DNA of 40,143 bases from an uncultured Bacteroidales bacterium (GCA_900316045.1 ONBM01000057.1:1-40143), one strand, 5' to 3'; positions 17,538-26,397 are shown, counted from the first letter of the stretch. Made by a program: numbers and translations. Notes: a model not told the origin generated them from the letters alone.

Positions 17538-17691
17538 TGTTTCTTGAATTATTATGTTTCAATCTAACTGAATATGCCGCATGGCAGCGTGAACTCTGGC
17601 CGGCATGGCGTCGTCATGCGGCTGAGAAGCAGTTTTGAAATGGTAATCATTTCATAACAGCTTCTGAAAAAAGTCCGGCCTTTACGCATTG
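17538..17691. other. intergenic region with inverted repeats
   Basis: GCCGCATG (17576-17583) and CATGCGGC (17615-17622) form a perfect 8-bp inverted repeat with a 31-base spacer. Further on, a nested stem has GAAATG/CATTTC inside AGAAGC/GCTTCT (about 17627-17670). No gene is visible. These could end the antiporter-lipoprotein transcript. Confidence 0.4.
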
Positions 17692-18093
17692 CTATAGCCG
17701 GAGAAAACAAATGGAAAAAATGTAACGTTCACATGAAAGACAACCGCTCTCCTTCAGGAAAACCACCGAGAAGAAGGGGGTGAAATTATTGGCGTCTATG
17801 ACTTTGCCGTCTCGAATGAAGAAAGACCTGAAAGTAGAAGTCCTGCGCCTGGTCTGCGGAGTCTGCGGAGCAGCAGGAAGGACGTTGCCACCGGTGGACA
17901 GCATGGCACGCCCCGAAGCAGACAAGACAGGGCAGCTGACAGCAGCATCTCCCAGAGCCTCGATGCCTTGAATGCTTTCGAACATTTCCTCATTTCCGTC
18001 GTGCCGGCCGGCTTCGCCTCGGATTCCCGGGTGGGAAGGAGAGCAAGACACAAAGGCAAGAATCAACTCCAATATGACGATCAGGCTTCTCAT
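17692..18093 (-). CDS. small lipoprotein of unknown function
   Basis: 133 residues. The N-terminus MRSLIVILELILAFVSC is a lipoprotein signal peptide with a Cys at position 17. The middle is low in recognisable motifs. The segment RRRTSTFRSFFIRDGKVIDANNF is the most conserved-looking part (Arg-rich turn, then FxRDGKVID). The C-terminus holds three cysteines and is hydrophobic. The ATG lies one base after the stop of the antiporter gene on the same strand, so they are translationally linked. Function unknown; a partner or stability factor of the antiporter is only a guess. The coding case rests on the signal peptide and on the spacing. Confidence 0.55.
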   Translation of the reverse strand: MRSLIVILELILAFVSCSPSHPGIRGEAGRHDGNEEMFESIQGIEALGDAAVSCPVLSASGRAMLSTGGNVLPAAPQTPQTRRRTSTFRSFFIRDGKVIDANNFTPFFSVVFLKESGCLSCERYIFSICFLRL

Positions 18094-18094
18094 G

Positions 18095-19690
18095 CTACAT
18101 CAGATTCAGTATAACAAGCCTGTCCCCTGATTCAAGAACAGTACCACCGTTCGGAATGATGTTTTTCTCGCCTCTCCTAACCAGGACGACGAGACCTTTA
18201 TCGTGGAATTCAGAAAGAGGCTTCCCAGCGAAACGGCTGTCCGCCTTTATCGTTCTTTCTTTCAGAGAAGTCACGGAATCCTCGAAACCTCTCGTCAGCA
18301 TGATCACCTCGTCTCCAGGGAGCAAGACAGTGCTGCCTCCGGGCTGTATCTTCTCATCGCCGCGCAGGACCAAGACCAAGAGAGCAGCCCTCGGAAGCCC
18401 CAGGTCGCGGATTGCCTTGCCTGCCCATGTACTGTCAGCAGTGACGCTGATTCTCCCGAAGCTCATCCCCGAATCATCGGAATAGTCGCTGAACGTCTTC
18501 ATGACATCGGCATGCGGGTCAACCATGTCCAGCTTCTTCGCCACTAAAGGGATGAGAGATCCTTGAATGGTGATGGAAAGAAGCACCACCATGAAAACGA
18601 TATTGAAAATGTCATTGTGCAGGAAAGCCGGGTCCACCATCGCCATGATGGCAAATACGATGGAAGCGACTCCTCGCAGGCCGACGAAAGAAACCAGGGT
18701 CTGCATCCTGACGCTGTACTTGCGGAATGGAGCCAGGATGCCGAACACCGCAGCCGGACGAGCCGCCAAAGTCATGAACAGGAATATCGCAAGGGCTGGA
18801 AGGACGGCCTTATGCAAGAGCGTAGGCCTTGCCAGAAGTCCAAGCAGGAAGAAAATCAACATCTGCGCGAGACCAGTGATTCCATCGAAGAAACTCACCG
18901 TGGACTTCTTCCTGCTGAATTCCTCATTGCCCAGAATGATGCCGACGATGTAGGCGCTCAGATAACCGTTCCCCCCTATCAGGGATGGAACGGCGTACGA
19001 AGCAACCGCCACGGCGAAAATGAACAGCGACCCGGACGCATCAGAACCGAAATCGATCTTCCTCAGCCCCAAGGCGGCCAGTTTTGCGATCAGCAAGCCG
19101 CACCCTGCCCCGAACGCAATCTGCGCAAATATATTCCACGCCACCATGCCGGCGCTGGATGTGCCGTTCATGACCGACAGCAGTATAGTAGTAAGCGTGT
19201 AAGCCGCAGGATCGTTGCTGCCACTCTCCATCTCCAGCATAGGGGCGGCATTGTTCTTGAGGCCTAACCGGCGGCTTCGTAGTATCGAGAACACTGAAGC
19301 CGCATCGGTGGAACTCATGACCGAGCCAAAGAGCATGCTCTCAAGCCATGTCCACCTTAAAGCGAAATGGCAGAACACCCCTACCAGGGCTGCAGTGACC
19401 ACCACGCCTGCAGAAGCAAGAAGGGCAGACTCCCTCACTACATGCTTCACGGCCTTCCAGCGAGTGCCGAAGCCGCCATAAAACATTATGAATATCAAGC
19501 CTACCGTACAGGTCTCCTTGGCGAAGTCGTAATTGTCGAAACGTACCTGCCAAAGCCCGTTATTAGCGAACAGCATGCCCAGCACCATGAATGCAAGAAG
19601 TGCCGGAATGCCTATGCGCGAAGACACGGCATTCAGCCAGATGTTTGCCAGGATGACAACGGCTATGAGTATCAGGAACAGAGTCGTCAT
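18095..19690 (-). CDS. CPA1-family cation/proton antiporter with two TrkA-C domains
   Basis: About 531 residues from the Met at 19690 (MTTLFLILIAVVILAN). About 12 hydrophobic helices are visible. Transport-core motifs include MFYGGFG, SSTDAASVF and ESGSNDPAAY, the last holding the Asn-Asp pair typical of electroneutral CPA1 exchangers. The cytoplasmic tail contains two TrkA-C-like modules (WAGKAIRDLGLP ... GDEVIML and FAGKPLSEF ... GDRLVIL). This layout is that of the K+/H+ antiporters NhaP2/CvrA. Likely role: potassium or sodium export and pH control, gated by a ligand of the TrkA-C domains. The open frame starts 7 codons earlier, but MTTLF gives the normal N-terminus. Confidence 0.92.
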   Translation of the reverse strand: MTTLFLILIAVVILANIWLNAVSSRIGIPALLAFMVLGMLFANNGLWQVRFDNYDFAKETCTVGLIFIMFYGGFGTRWKAVKHVVRESALLASAGVVVTAALVGVFCHFALRWTWLESMLFGSVMSSTDAASVFSILRSRRLGLKNNAAPMLEMESGSNDPAAYTLTTILLSVMNGTSSAGMVAWNIFAQIAFGAGCGLLIAKLAALGLRKIDFGSDASGSLFIFAVAVASYAVPSLIGGNGYLSAYIVGIILGNEEFSRKKSTVSFFDGITGLAQMLIFFLLGLLARPTLLHKAVLPALAIFLFMTLAARPAAVFGILAPFRKYSVRMQTLVSFVGLRGVASIVFAIMAMVDPAFLHNDIFNIVFMVVLLSITIQGSLIPLVAKKLDMVDPHADVMKTFSDYSDDSGMSFGRISVTADSTWAGKAIRDLGLPRAALLVLVLRGDEKIQPGGSTVLLPGDEVIMLTRGFEDSVTSLKERTIKADSRFAGKPLSEFHDKGLVVLVRRGEKNIIPNGGTVLESGDRLVILNLM

Positions 19691-19727
19691 TGTAACGTAT
19701 TCAAGGCGCAAAGCGACCGCCTGCGGA

Positions 19728-19735
19728 CAAAGATA
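19728..19735 (-). promoter_or_regulatory. -7 promoter element of the antiporter gene
   Basis: CAAAGATA on plus is TATCTTTG on minus, an exact TAnnTTTG, 37 bases upstream of the antiporter start. Confidence 0.65.
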
Positions 19736-19788
19736 ATAATTTTCATCGCAATTGCGAAGGCATCGGAAGCCGCATTTCCTCAGCAGCC

Positions 19789-19821
19789 TTGTCTTTTTAT
19801 CGGATATTTTGAGTATCTTTG
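19789..19821 (+). promoter_or_regulatory. promoter of the engB-prs-der-rluD run
   Basis: TATCTTTG at 19814-19821 fits the -7 consensus. TTG at 19789-19791 sits 22 bases upstream, near the expected -33 distance. The engB ATG follows 27 bases after the -7 box. Confidence 0.7.
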
Positions 19822-19848
19822 CACTTATGTATTCAAAAGTCCAGGAAT

Positions 19849-20451
19849 ATGAAGATTAAAGACGCTTCTTTCGCCGGGAGCAGCACAAGGATAAGCCAGA
19901 AACCAGCGCTCAGGTTGCCAGAGTTCGCCTTCATCGGGAGGTCGAACGTTGGCAAATCTTCTTTGATCAACATGCTCTGCGGGAACAAGAAACTTGCGAA
20001 AACATCTTCTACTCCAGGTAAAACCCGTCTGGTGAACCATTTCCGCATAGATAACAAATGGTATTTGGTAGACCTGCCAGGGTATGGATTCGCAAAGATC
20101 TCTCAGAAAGAAAGGCAGGAGCTGACGAACATCATAGATGACTTCATCCTGAAATCCGAGGAACTGATGCTGCTTTTCGTGCTGATAGATTCCAGACACG
20201 ACATGGTGAAGAACGACATCGACTTCATCACAAGGCTAGGCCAGATGCAGGTGCCCTTCTCCATCATATTCACGAAAGCCGACAAAATGGGGCCTAATGC
20301 CCTGAAAGCCCAGATAGCCAAAGACATGGAAGTGCTAAAGGAGCAATGGGAAGAGCTTCCAAGGTATTTTTCTTCTTCTGCGCAGACTGGAATGGGAAAA
20401 GAAGAAATATTAGATTACATAGACGATATATTAAAAAAGATAAGCCACTAA
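19849..20451 (+). CDS. engB: ribosome biogenesis GTP-binding protein EngB/YsxC
   Basis: 200 residues, single GTPase domain of the TrmE-Era-EngA-YihA type. Visible motifs: FIGRSNVGKSSLIN (P-loop), STPGKTR (switch I), VDLPGYGFAK (G3) and FTKADK (G4, TKAD). It acts in assembly of the large ribosomal subunit. The start at 19849 (MKIKDASF) gives the normal family N-terminus; the longer open frame from 19819 would overlap the -7 box. It is the first gene of a plus-strand run reaching rluD at 25580 with very short gaps. Confidence 0.95.
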   Translation: MKIKDASFAGSSTRISQKPALRLPEFAFIGRSNVGKSSLINMLCGNKKLAKTSSTPGKTRLVNHFRIDNKWYLVDLPGYGFAKISQKERQELTNIIDDFILKSEELMLLFVLIDSRHDMVKNDIDFITRLGQMQVPFSIIFTKADKMGPNALKAQIAKDMEVLKEQWEELPRYFSSSAQTGMGKEEILDYIDDILKKISH

Positions 20452-20456
20452 ATATC

Positions 20457-21425
20457 ATGAACAGCGAACACAGAATGGAATTGTTTGCATGCAGAGCCTC
20501 GAAAGACTTTGCCTGCAAGGTTGTTGACGCATTGAACAAAATTGCCGAGGGCGATGAAAAATATCGCTTAGGCGCCTCGGAAGTCACTCAGTTCAGTGAT
20601 GGAGAGTTTGTTCCTTCCTTCAATGAGAGCGTCAGGGGTGCGACAGTATTCATCATCCAGTCAACCTTTCCTCCGCAGGAGAACCTGATGGAGCTGCTTC
20701 TCACCATTGACGCTGCCAAAAGAGCATCCGCCGATTCTGTCATTGCAGTGATGCCTTATTTCGGATGGGCCCGCCAAGACCGAAAAGACAAGCCGAGAGT
20801 ATCCATCGGAGCAAAACTCGTAGCCAATCTCCTCACAGCCGCCGGAGTCGACAGAATCATGACCTGTGACCTGCACGCTGACCAGATCCAAGGCTTCTTC
20901 GATATTCCCGTAGACCATATTTATGCAAGCAAGGTGTTCATTCCATATTTAAGGTCGCTAAATCTAGAGAATCTGGCCATCGCAGCCCCTGACATGGGAG
21001 GAGCGAAGAGGGCAAACGCATACGCCAAAGAGCTGGCCTGTCCGGTGATCATATGCCATAAGTCCAGGGAAAGAGCAAACGTAGTCGCTTCCATGACCGC
21101 TATCGGGGATGTCGAGGGCAAGAACATTGTCATCGTAGACGACATGATCGACACTGCCGGCACAATCACCAAGGCTGCCGACCTGCTGATGTCCAAAGGC
21201 GCCAAGAGCGTCAGGGCTTGCGCCACGCATGCAGTCCTATCAGGCCCGGCATACGACAGAATCAACAATTCCAGCCTGAAGGAAGTTTACTTCACAGACA
21301 CCATTCCTCTCAAAGCCGGAGCTGACACCAGCAAAATCAAGATCGTCTCTATGACAGAGACTTTTGCATCTGCGATACGCAAAGTGTACCATTACGAGCC
21401 AATAAGCACGGAATTTATTTTCTAG
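20457..21425 (+). CDS. prs: ribose-phosphate pyrophosphokinase (PRPP synthetase)
   Basis: 322 residues from the ATG at 20457. Family motifs: FSDGEFVPSF (substrate site), RQDRKDKPRVSIGAK (catalytic flexible loop), CDLHADQIQGFFDIPVDH (regulatory and PRPP-binding region) and IVIVDDMIDTAGT (ribose-5-phosphate-binding loop). Product PRPP feeds purine, pyrimidine, NAD and histidine synthesis; pncB in this window uses it. The alternative start MELFACRAS, 6 codons later, matches the shorter homologues. It lies 5 bases after the engB stop. Confidence 0.97.
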   Translation: MNSEHRMELFACRASKDFACKVVDALNKIAEGDEKYRLGASEVTQFSDGEFVPSFNESVRGATVFIIQSTFPPQENLMELLLTIDAAKRASADSVIAVMPYFGWARQDRKDKPRVSIGAKLVANLLTAAGVDRIMTCDLHADQIQGFFDIPVDHIYASKVFIPYLRSLNLENLAIAAPDMGGAKRANAYAKELACPVIICHKSRERANVVASMTAIGDVEGKNIVIVDDMIDTAGTITKAADLLMSKGAKSVRACATHAVLSGPAYDRINNSSLKEVYFTDTIPLKAGADTSKIKIVSMTETFASAIRKVYHYEPISTEFIF

Positions 21426-21429
21426 GAAT

Positions 21430-21693
21430 ATGCTGAAGACTGTCATTGCGGCCATAGCGATTCTTGGCATCTGCATTTTCGGGATGTGCTTCAACATCAT
21501 ATTCCGGAAGAACGGGAAGTTTCCTGAGACCGAGGTCAGCAAGAATGAGGAAATGCGTAAGCGCGGAATCAAATGCATGAGGGAACAGGAAGAAGAGATG
21601 TTCAGCGGAAAGGGGCGCAACGGCAATGTTTCGTGCGAAGGCGGGAATGGCAGCGCCTGCTCTGCCTGCAGCTTCTATGATGGAGCCAGATAG
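21430..21693 (+). CDS. small single-helix membrane protein with Cys-containing tail
   Basis: 87 residues. One N-terminal hydrophobic helix (VIAAIAILGICIFGMCFNIIF) is followed by a charged region (FRKNGKFPETEVSKNEEMRKRGIKC) and a C-terminal tail with a Cys cluster (CEGGNGSACSACSFY). I believe small proteins of this shape occur in Bacteroidales, but I can give no function. The clustered cysteines suggest metal or disulfide chemistry in the cytoplasm or periplasm. It begins 4 bases after prs with a GGAATATG start context and lies 26 bases before der, so it is part of the same run. Confidence 0.75.
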   Translation: MLKTVIAAIAILGICIFGMCFNIIFRKNGKFPETEVSKNEEMRKRGIKCMREQEEEMFSGKGRNGNVSCEGGNGSACSACSFYDGAR

Positions 21694-21719
21694 GAATATT
21701 TTGAATTAAATTTAAGGAT

Positions 21720-23030
21720 ATGAGTCTTGTAGCAATTGTCGGGAGACCGAACGTCGGAAAATCCACCCTCTTCAACAGGCTCGTCGGAAGGCGTCAGGCC
21801 ATCGTTGACGAGATTGCGGGCGTGACCAGGGACAGGCACTACGGCAAGTGCGAGTGGTGCGGGAGAGAATTCTCAGTAGTTGACACTGGCGGATGGACTA
21901 CCAATTCGGACGATGTGTTCGAAGGTGCCATCCGGAAGCAAGTCTCGATAGCCATCGAGGAATCCGACCTGGTGTTATTCATGGTAGAGGCAGCCACAGG
22001 CATCACCGACTACGATGCCGAAATCGCCGATATTCTCAGGCGCAGCGGAAAGCCGGTCGTACTGTGCGTGAACAAGGTAGACACCGGGATGAAAATGTTC
22101 GATGCCTACCAGTTTTATTCATTGGGCTTAGGTGAGATTTGGTCTATCTCTGCGGCCAATGGAAGCGGAACCGGAGACCTTCTGGACGAGATTGTAAGGC
22201 AGCTTCCAAAGGAGGAAGATTTAGATCCGGAAGATGATCCGGCTCTGCCTCACATAGCCATCGTCGGCAGGCCTAACGTAGGCAAATCATCCCTGACGAA
22301 TGCTCTGCTAGGAGAAGAAAGGAATATAGTAACCCCTGTCGCAGGCACGACGAGGGATTCCATTTCAACCCGTTTCAATAAATTCGGACACGATTTCATT
22401 CTGGTGGACACTGCCGGAATGAGGAAAAAGTCGAAAGTTGACGAGGACCTCGAGTTCTATTCCGTCATGCGAAGCATAAGAGCCATCGAGCATGCGGACG
22501 TGTGCGTGCTAATGATCGACGCAAATCTTGGCATGGAAGCGCAAGACATGAATATTTTCAATCTCATTCTTCGCAATCGCAAAGCTTGCGTCCTGGTGGT
22601 CAATAAATGGGACCTCTTCCAGAAAGATTCGAACACGCTCAAGGAATATGAGAAATCCTTGAAGCAGCGCATTTCTCCCTTCGATGACGTTCCCATCATA
22701 TTCACTTCCGTAACTAACAAGGTGCGGATAATGAGCGTCCTGGATGAAATCGAGCATGTTTCCAAGAACTACGCAAAAAAAATTCCGACAAGGGAGCTAA
22801 ACGATGCCATTCTCCCAGAAATAGAGAATTATCCACCTCCGGCATGGAAGGGCAAATACGTCAGAATCAAGTACATAACTCAGTTGCCAACGAGATTCCC
22901 GGCGTTTGCCTTCTTCTGCAATCTGCCCCAGTACGTTAAAGAGCCGTACAAGCGGTTCCTCGAAAATAAATTGAGGGAGCATTTCGATATGACGGGCTGT
23001 CCAATCCAGATATTCGTGAGAGAAAAGTAG
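21720..23030 (+). CDS. der: ribosome biogenesis GTPase Der (EngA)
   Basis: 436 residues with two GTPase domains in tandem, unique to this family. Domain 1 has [14 protein letters not shown] and NKVD; domain 2 has [14 protein letters not shown] and NKWD. A KH-like C-terminal domain follows ([18 protein letters not shown] ... [12 protein letters not shown]). Established role: assembly of the 50S ribosomal subunit. All G motifs are intact. It is 26 bases after the small membrane protein and 4 bases before the transporter gene. Confidence 0.97.
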   Translation: MSLVAIVGRPNVGKSTLFNRLVGRRQAIVDEIAGVTRDRHYGKCEWCGREFSVVDTGGWTTNSDDVFEGAIRKQVSIAIEESDLVLFMVEAATGITDYDAEIADILRRSGKPVVLCVNKVDTGMKMFDAYQFYSLGLGEIWSISAANGSGTGDLLDEIVRQLPKEEDLDPEDDPALPHIAIVGRPNVGKSSLTNALLGEERNIVTPVAGTTRDSISTRFNKFGHDFILVDTAGMRKKSKVDEDLEFYSVMRSIRAIEHADVCVLMIDANLGMEAQDMNIFNLILRNRKACVLVVNKWDLFQKDSNTLKEYEKSLKQRISPFDDVPIIFTSVTNKVRIMSVLDEIEHVSKNYAKKIPTRELNDAILPEIENYPPPAWKGKYVRIKYITQLPTRFPAFAFFCNLPQYVKEPYKRFLENKLREHFDMTGCPIQIFVREK

Positions 23031-23034
23031 ATCG

Positions 23035-23679
23035 ATGTTTGCAGACATACTCAAGAGTTTTGCCATCGGCATATGTGCGTCTGTTCCTCTTGGGCCAGTC
23101 GCTATAGTAGTGATGCAGAAATCTTTGAGCTATGGGCAGAAGGCCGGGGTGATTGCCGGGCTGGGTGCCACGACGGTAGACACGGCGTATGCCATAATCT
23201 CTATCTTCGCCTTGACGATAGCACAGAATTTCATTTCTACTTATCAGACATTCATCTATTTCGTCGGAGGCATCATAGTTGCCATTATCGGGGCTTCGAT
23301 AGCATTCAGGGATCCCTTCAAGAAGATGAAAACCAATGATCCTCCGCGGGGAGCATCCATCAAAGACTATCTGCAAGTTGCCGCCATGTCGCTTTCGAAC
23401 CCGGGGGCTATTCTGGCGATGTTTGCGCTGTTCGCCTTTTTCGGAATGGATTTTGATTCCCGTCAAGGTGCTGCCGTTTTTCCAGTGATCTTAGCTGTCG
23501 CAGCAGGCTCTGCATGCTACTGGCTTTTCTTCTCATGGCTTTTCAGTCATTGGAGGAAATCCTTTCGGATCGGAACGCTGATGTGGATAAACAGGGTGTT
23601 CGGCATCCTCGTGCTGATCATTGGAATATCATTGATTGGAGAAGGGCTGTATGAAGCGCTATTCTCTAAATTAAATTAA
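23035..23679 (+). CDS. LysE/RhtB-family exporter
   Basis: 214 residues, six hydrophobic segments. The N-terminus GICASVPLGPVAIVVMQKSLSYG and the later MSLSNPGAILAMFALF match the LysE-type amino-acid exporter pattern (conserved PLGP and NPGA). Likely efflux of amino acids or small metabolites at the inner membrane; substrate unknown. It starts 4 bases after der and is followed 12 bases later by the PASTA protein. Confidence 0.88.
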   Translation: MFADILKSFAIGICASVPLGPVAIVVMQKSLSYGQKAGVIAGLGATTVDTAYAIISIFALTIAQNFISTYQTFIYFVGGIIVAIIGASIAFRDPFKKMKTNDPPRGASIKDYLQVAAMSLSNPGAILAMFALFAFFGMDFDSRQGAAVFPVILAVAAGSACYWLFFSWLFSHWRKSFRIGTLMWINRVFGILVLIIGISLIGEGLYEALFSKLN

Positions 23680-23691
23680 CATGAAATTTTC

Positions 23692-24510
23692 ATGAATATG
23701 GAAAAGAATGAAGAGAAAAAAGATGCCGGAAGACATTGGATATTAAGGAATATAATAGGAGCCATTGCATTCTTCCTTATATTATGGCTCGCATGCACCC
23801 TTGCGCTGAATGCGCTCACTCACCATGGCAAGTCCATAGAAGTCCCGGACTTTACGAACATGACGCTTGCCGAGGCACGCAGGACCGCTCATAACAGCGA
23901 CCTTAAGATAGAAGTCGTAGACTCCATATTCATAAGAAGAATGGAGCGTGGGGCTGTTTACAGCCAGAATCCCAAAGTCGGCTCGAAGGTGAAGAAGGGA
24001 CGCATCATCAACTTGACCATCAATGCGATGAGTCCTAAGCTGGTCAGCATGCCGAATTTGGTAGGATATTCAATGAGGCAGGCAAAGGCTGAGCTGAACG
24101 CCCGAGGGCTTACGCTTGGAAAGCTTTTATACGTCGATGACATAGCTACTAATAATGTCATCAGGCAGCTTTACCACAACCGTCAGATAAAACCAGGCAA
24201 GAAGATAGAGAGCGGGAGCGAAATCGACCTGGAAGTCGGGCTGAACCCGGATAATAACCTGACTAATATCCCTGACCTTATGAATAAGAAATATCTGAGG
24301 GCAGTGGACGATGTGCATGAAAGCTCTTTGAATATAGGCAAGCTGGTTTTCGATTCCAGCGTGAAAGACTATGCCGATACCCTCAACGCTCAGGTTTATA
24401 AGCAGGTACCAAGGAAATCGAGCGAGGCCGTTTTAATGGGCTCTGAGATAACTCTCTACCTGTCCGTAGATCCGAATAAAGTCACCCTGAACGAGAACAA
24501 GGCTGAGTAG
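23692..24510 (+). CDS. membrane-anchored PASTA-domain protein
   Basis: 272 residues. A short cytoplasmic N-terminus with Lys and Glu is followed by one transmembrane helix (about 22-42) and three PASTA domains outside the cytoplasm: about 48-115 (IEVPDFTNMTLAEARRTA), 117-185 (VSMPNLVGYSMRQAKAEL) and 191-262 (TNIPDLMNKKYLRAVDDV). There is no kinase domain, unlike the PASTA kinases of Firmicutes. Family knowledge: PASTA modules bind peptidoglycan or muropeptides. Location between a transporter and an RluA-type synthase is common in Bacteroidota (my recollection). The gene begins with ATGAATATG; its last base overlaps the GTG start of the next gene. Confidence 0.9.
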   Translation: MNMEKNEEKKDAGRHWILRNIIGAIAFFLILWLACTLALNALTHHGKSIEVPDFTNMTLAEARRTAHNSDLKIEVVDSIFIRRMERGAVYSQNPKVGSKVKKGRIINLTINAMSPKLVSMPNLVGYSMRQAKAELNARGLTLGKLLYVDDIATNNVIRQLYHNRQIKPGKKIESGSEIDLEVGLNPDNNLTNIPDLMNKKYLRAVDDVHESSLNIGKLVFDSSVKDYADTLNAQVYKQVPRKSSEAVLMGSEITLYLSVDPNKVTLNENKAE

Positions 24511-25580
24511 TGGACGAGGAGAAACTTTATAATTCCGAGGACGAATCCCTAGAGGATGAAGAGCAGGGGATGTTCGAGCATTTCCGGCTGAACGTCGACA
24601 AGGGCCAGACCCCGATGCGAATAGACAAATACATGGCGACGCATCTGGAGGACACATCTCGGCACAGGGTGCAGTGTGCCATAAAAGAGGGCTACGTGCT
24701 GCTGAATGACAAGACGGCCAAAGCGAACATGATCGTGCGGCCTTTGGATGTTATCCGCTTCGTGATGCCCTACAGGCGGCGAGGGCTGGAGATTCTTCCG
24801 CAAGATATTCCTCTGAATATAGTCTATGAAGACAACGATCTGCTGGTGGTGAATAAGCCAGCCGGAATGGTCGTGCACCCCGGCCATGGGCACTTTGAGG
24901 GAACTTTGATCAACGCCCTCGCCTACCATCTGGGCATCTCTCAGGGGCCGGATGCAGAAGATGAGAGAATGGGCATTCTGGTGCACAGAATCGATAAAGA
25001 CACTTCGGGGCTGCTTGTCGTTGCGAAAAATGACGAGAGCCTGCTGGACCTGGCGAGACAGTTCTACGAGCATTCCATAGAAAGACGATATGTGGCTGTC
25101 GTATGGGGAAATCTGAAAGAAGACGAGGGAACAATCGATGCTAACATCGGGCGCGACCCAAATGACAGGCTCCGTTTCAAGGTTTTTGAGGACGATCCGG
25201 GTAAGGGCAAGCATGCAGTGACGCATTATCGCGTTCTGGAACGGTTTGGCTACGTGACTTTCATTGAATGCCGCCTGGAGACCGGCAGGACGCACCAGAT
25301 CCGCGTTCACATGAGTTACCTCGGGCATCCGCTGTTCAATGACGAGCGTTATGGCGGAACCGAGATCCGCAAGGGGACAATCTATGCGAAATATCGCCAG
25401 TTCATTCAGAACTGTTTCGACATATGCCCTAGGCAGGCTCTCCATGCCAAGACCTTAGGCTTCGTGCACCCTCGCACCAAAGAAATGATGCACTTCGACT
25501 CCCCTCTCCCAAGCGACATCTCCGCCCTCCTCGACAAGTGGCGCAGCTACACCAGCAGCACGCCCCGATGTGCATTCTGA
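24510..25580 (+). CDS. rluD: RluA-family 23S rRNA pseudouridine synthase (RluD-like)
   Basis: 356 residues. An acidic N-terminus leads to an S4 RNA-binding domain (MRIDKYMATHLEDTSRHRVQ) and the pseudouridine synthase domain with the catalytic Asp at 162 in HRIDKDTSG. Other family text: NKPAGMVVHPG, GRTHQIRVHM and RQALHAKTLGF. The start is probably the GTG at 24510, which overlaps the previous stop (TAGTG); an ATG at residue 21 is the alternative. The last residues (SSTPRCAF) lie in the first unit of a 114-bp repeat array, which supplies the stop codon. That points to the array having entered or grown into the 3' end of the gene. Confidence 0.93.
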   Translation: MDEEKLYNSEDESLEDEEQGMFEHFRLNVDKGQTPMRIDKYMATHLEDTSRHRVQCAIKEGYVLLNDKTAKANMIVRPLDVIRFVMPYRRRGLEILPQDIPLNIVYEDNDLLVVNKPAGMVVHPGHGHFEGTLINALAYHLGISQGPDAEDERMGILVHRIDKDTSGLLVVAKNDESLLDLARQFYEHSIERRYVAVVWGNLKEDEGTIDANIGRDPNDRLRFKVFEDDPGKGKHAVTHYRVLERFGYVTFIECRLETGRTHQIRVHMSYLGHPLFNDERYGGTEIRKGTIYAKYRQFIQNCFDICPRQALHAKTLGFVHPRTKEMMHFDSPLPSDISALLDKWRSYTSSTPRCAF

Positions 25581-26266
25581 GTATCGCAACTTCGGGAGGG
25601 CCCTGAGAGGGTGGCCGTGGAAGTGCCTGGAAGATGGACGGGGAATTCCCCGGATGAAGGTTGCGACGGGGAAACGGCATCCTGTGCGTTCCGTGTGTCG
25701 TCCCCGGATGAAGGTTGCGACGGGGAATCGTTGTCCTGTGCGTTCTGAGTGTCGCAACTTCGGACGGATCCTGAGAGGGTGGCCGTGGAAGTGCTTGGAA
25801 GATGGACGGGGAATTCCCAGGATGAAGGTTGCGACGGGGAAACGGCATCCTGTGCGTTCCGTGTGTCGCAACTTCGGGAGGGTCCTGAGAGGGTGGCCGT
25901 GGAAGTGCCTGGAAGATGGCATCCTGTGCGTTCCGTGTGTCGCAACTTCGGGCGGGCCCTGAGAGGGTGGCCGTGGAAGTGTCTGGAAGAGGGACAGGTG
26001 ACTTTCCGGATGAAGGTTGCGACGGGGAAACGGCATCCTGTGCGTTCCGTGTGTCGCAACTTCGGAAGGGTCCTGAGAGGGTGGCCTTGGAAGTGCCTGG
26101 AAGAGGGACGGGAGACTTCCCTGGTGAAGGTTGCGACACGGAATCGCTGTCCTGTGCGTTCTGAGTGTCGCAACTTCGGGAGGGCCCTGAGAGGGTGGCC
26201 GTGGAAGTGCCTGGAAGATGGACGGGGAATTCCCCGGATGAAGGTTGCGACGGGGAAACGGCATCC
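25569..26266. repeat. tandem array of seven units, 114 bp each (two shortened), GC-rich
   Basis: Units start at 25569, 25683, 25737, 25851, 25925, 26039 and 26153. Five are exactly 114 bases. Unit 2 lacks 60 internal bases (length 54) and unit 4 lacks 40 (length 74). Each full unit contains GTCGCAACTTC near its start and GAAGGTTGCGAC near its end, an inverted pair that can close a long stem-loop. Several units also hold the palindrome GGGGAATTCCCC or a variant. Units differ by scattered substitutions, and units 1 and 7 are nearly identical. Since 114 is a multiple of 3 and the units have few stops, long open frames appear by chance on both strands. The array fills the gap between two convergent genes. 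Confidence 0.92.
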
Positions 26267-26397
26267 ATCCGATAGTCGTCTTCATGCCAAGTCGCGCTCA
26301 CGCGACCGGCGGAGGCCTGGTATTCGCGAGGCACGCAGCCAAGCGAATACCGCAAGGCCGGGAGCCGCGGGGGTTCTCAGGGGGCAGAGCACCCCTA
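26267..26397. terminator. hairpin-rich intergenic segment downstream of the repeat array
   Basis: GTCGCG/CGCGAC (26291-26306) is a perfect 6-bp hairpin. GGTATTCGC (26319-26327) and GCGAATACC (26343-26351) form a perfect 9-bp stem, extended outside by GGCC/GGCC (26314-26359). The segment is GC-rich and could end both convergent transcripts, although T-tracts are missing. No gene is seen. Confidence 0.45.

Noticed and set aside
18563..19267. 234-codon plus-strand open frame over the antiporter gene
   Set aside because: Low-complexity charged translation, opposite to a clear membrane transporter.
19827..19859. Ten-codon upstream frame MYSKVQEYED overlapping the engB start
   Set aside because: It would begin at the predicted transcription start itself; no further support for a leader peptide.
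24549..25445. 298-codon open frame antisense to rluD
   Set aside because: Shadow of a well-supported gene on the other strand; no domain recognised.
25569..26266. CRISPR array or diversity-generating template
   Set aside because: Units are 114 bases with no short repeat plus unique spacer pattern. No cas or reverse-transcriptase gene is present, and substitutions are not adenine-specific.
25429..26355. Long overlapping open frames (208-308 codons) on the minus strand, and several on plus, across the repeat array
   Set aside because: The repeat unit is 114 bases, a multiple of 3, with few stops, so frames stay open by chance. No start signal, signal peptide or domain was seen, and two frames are equally open.
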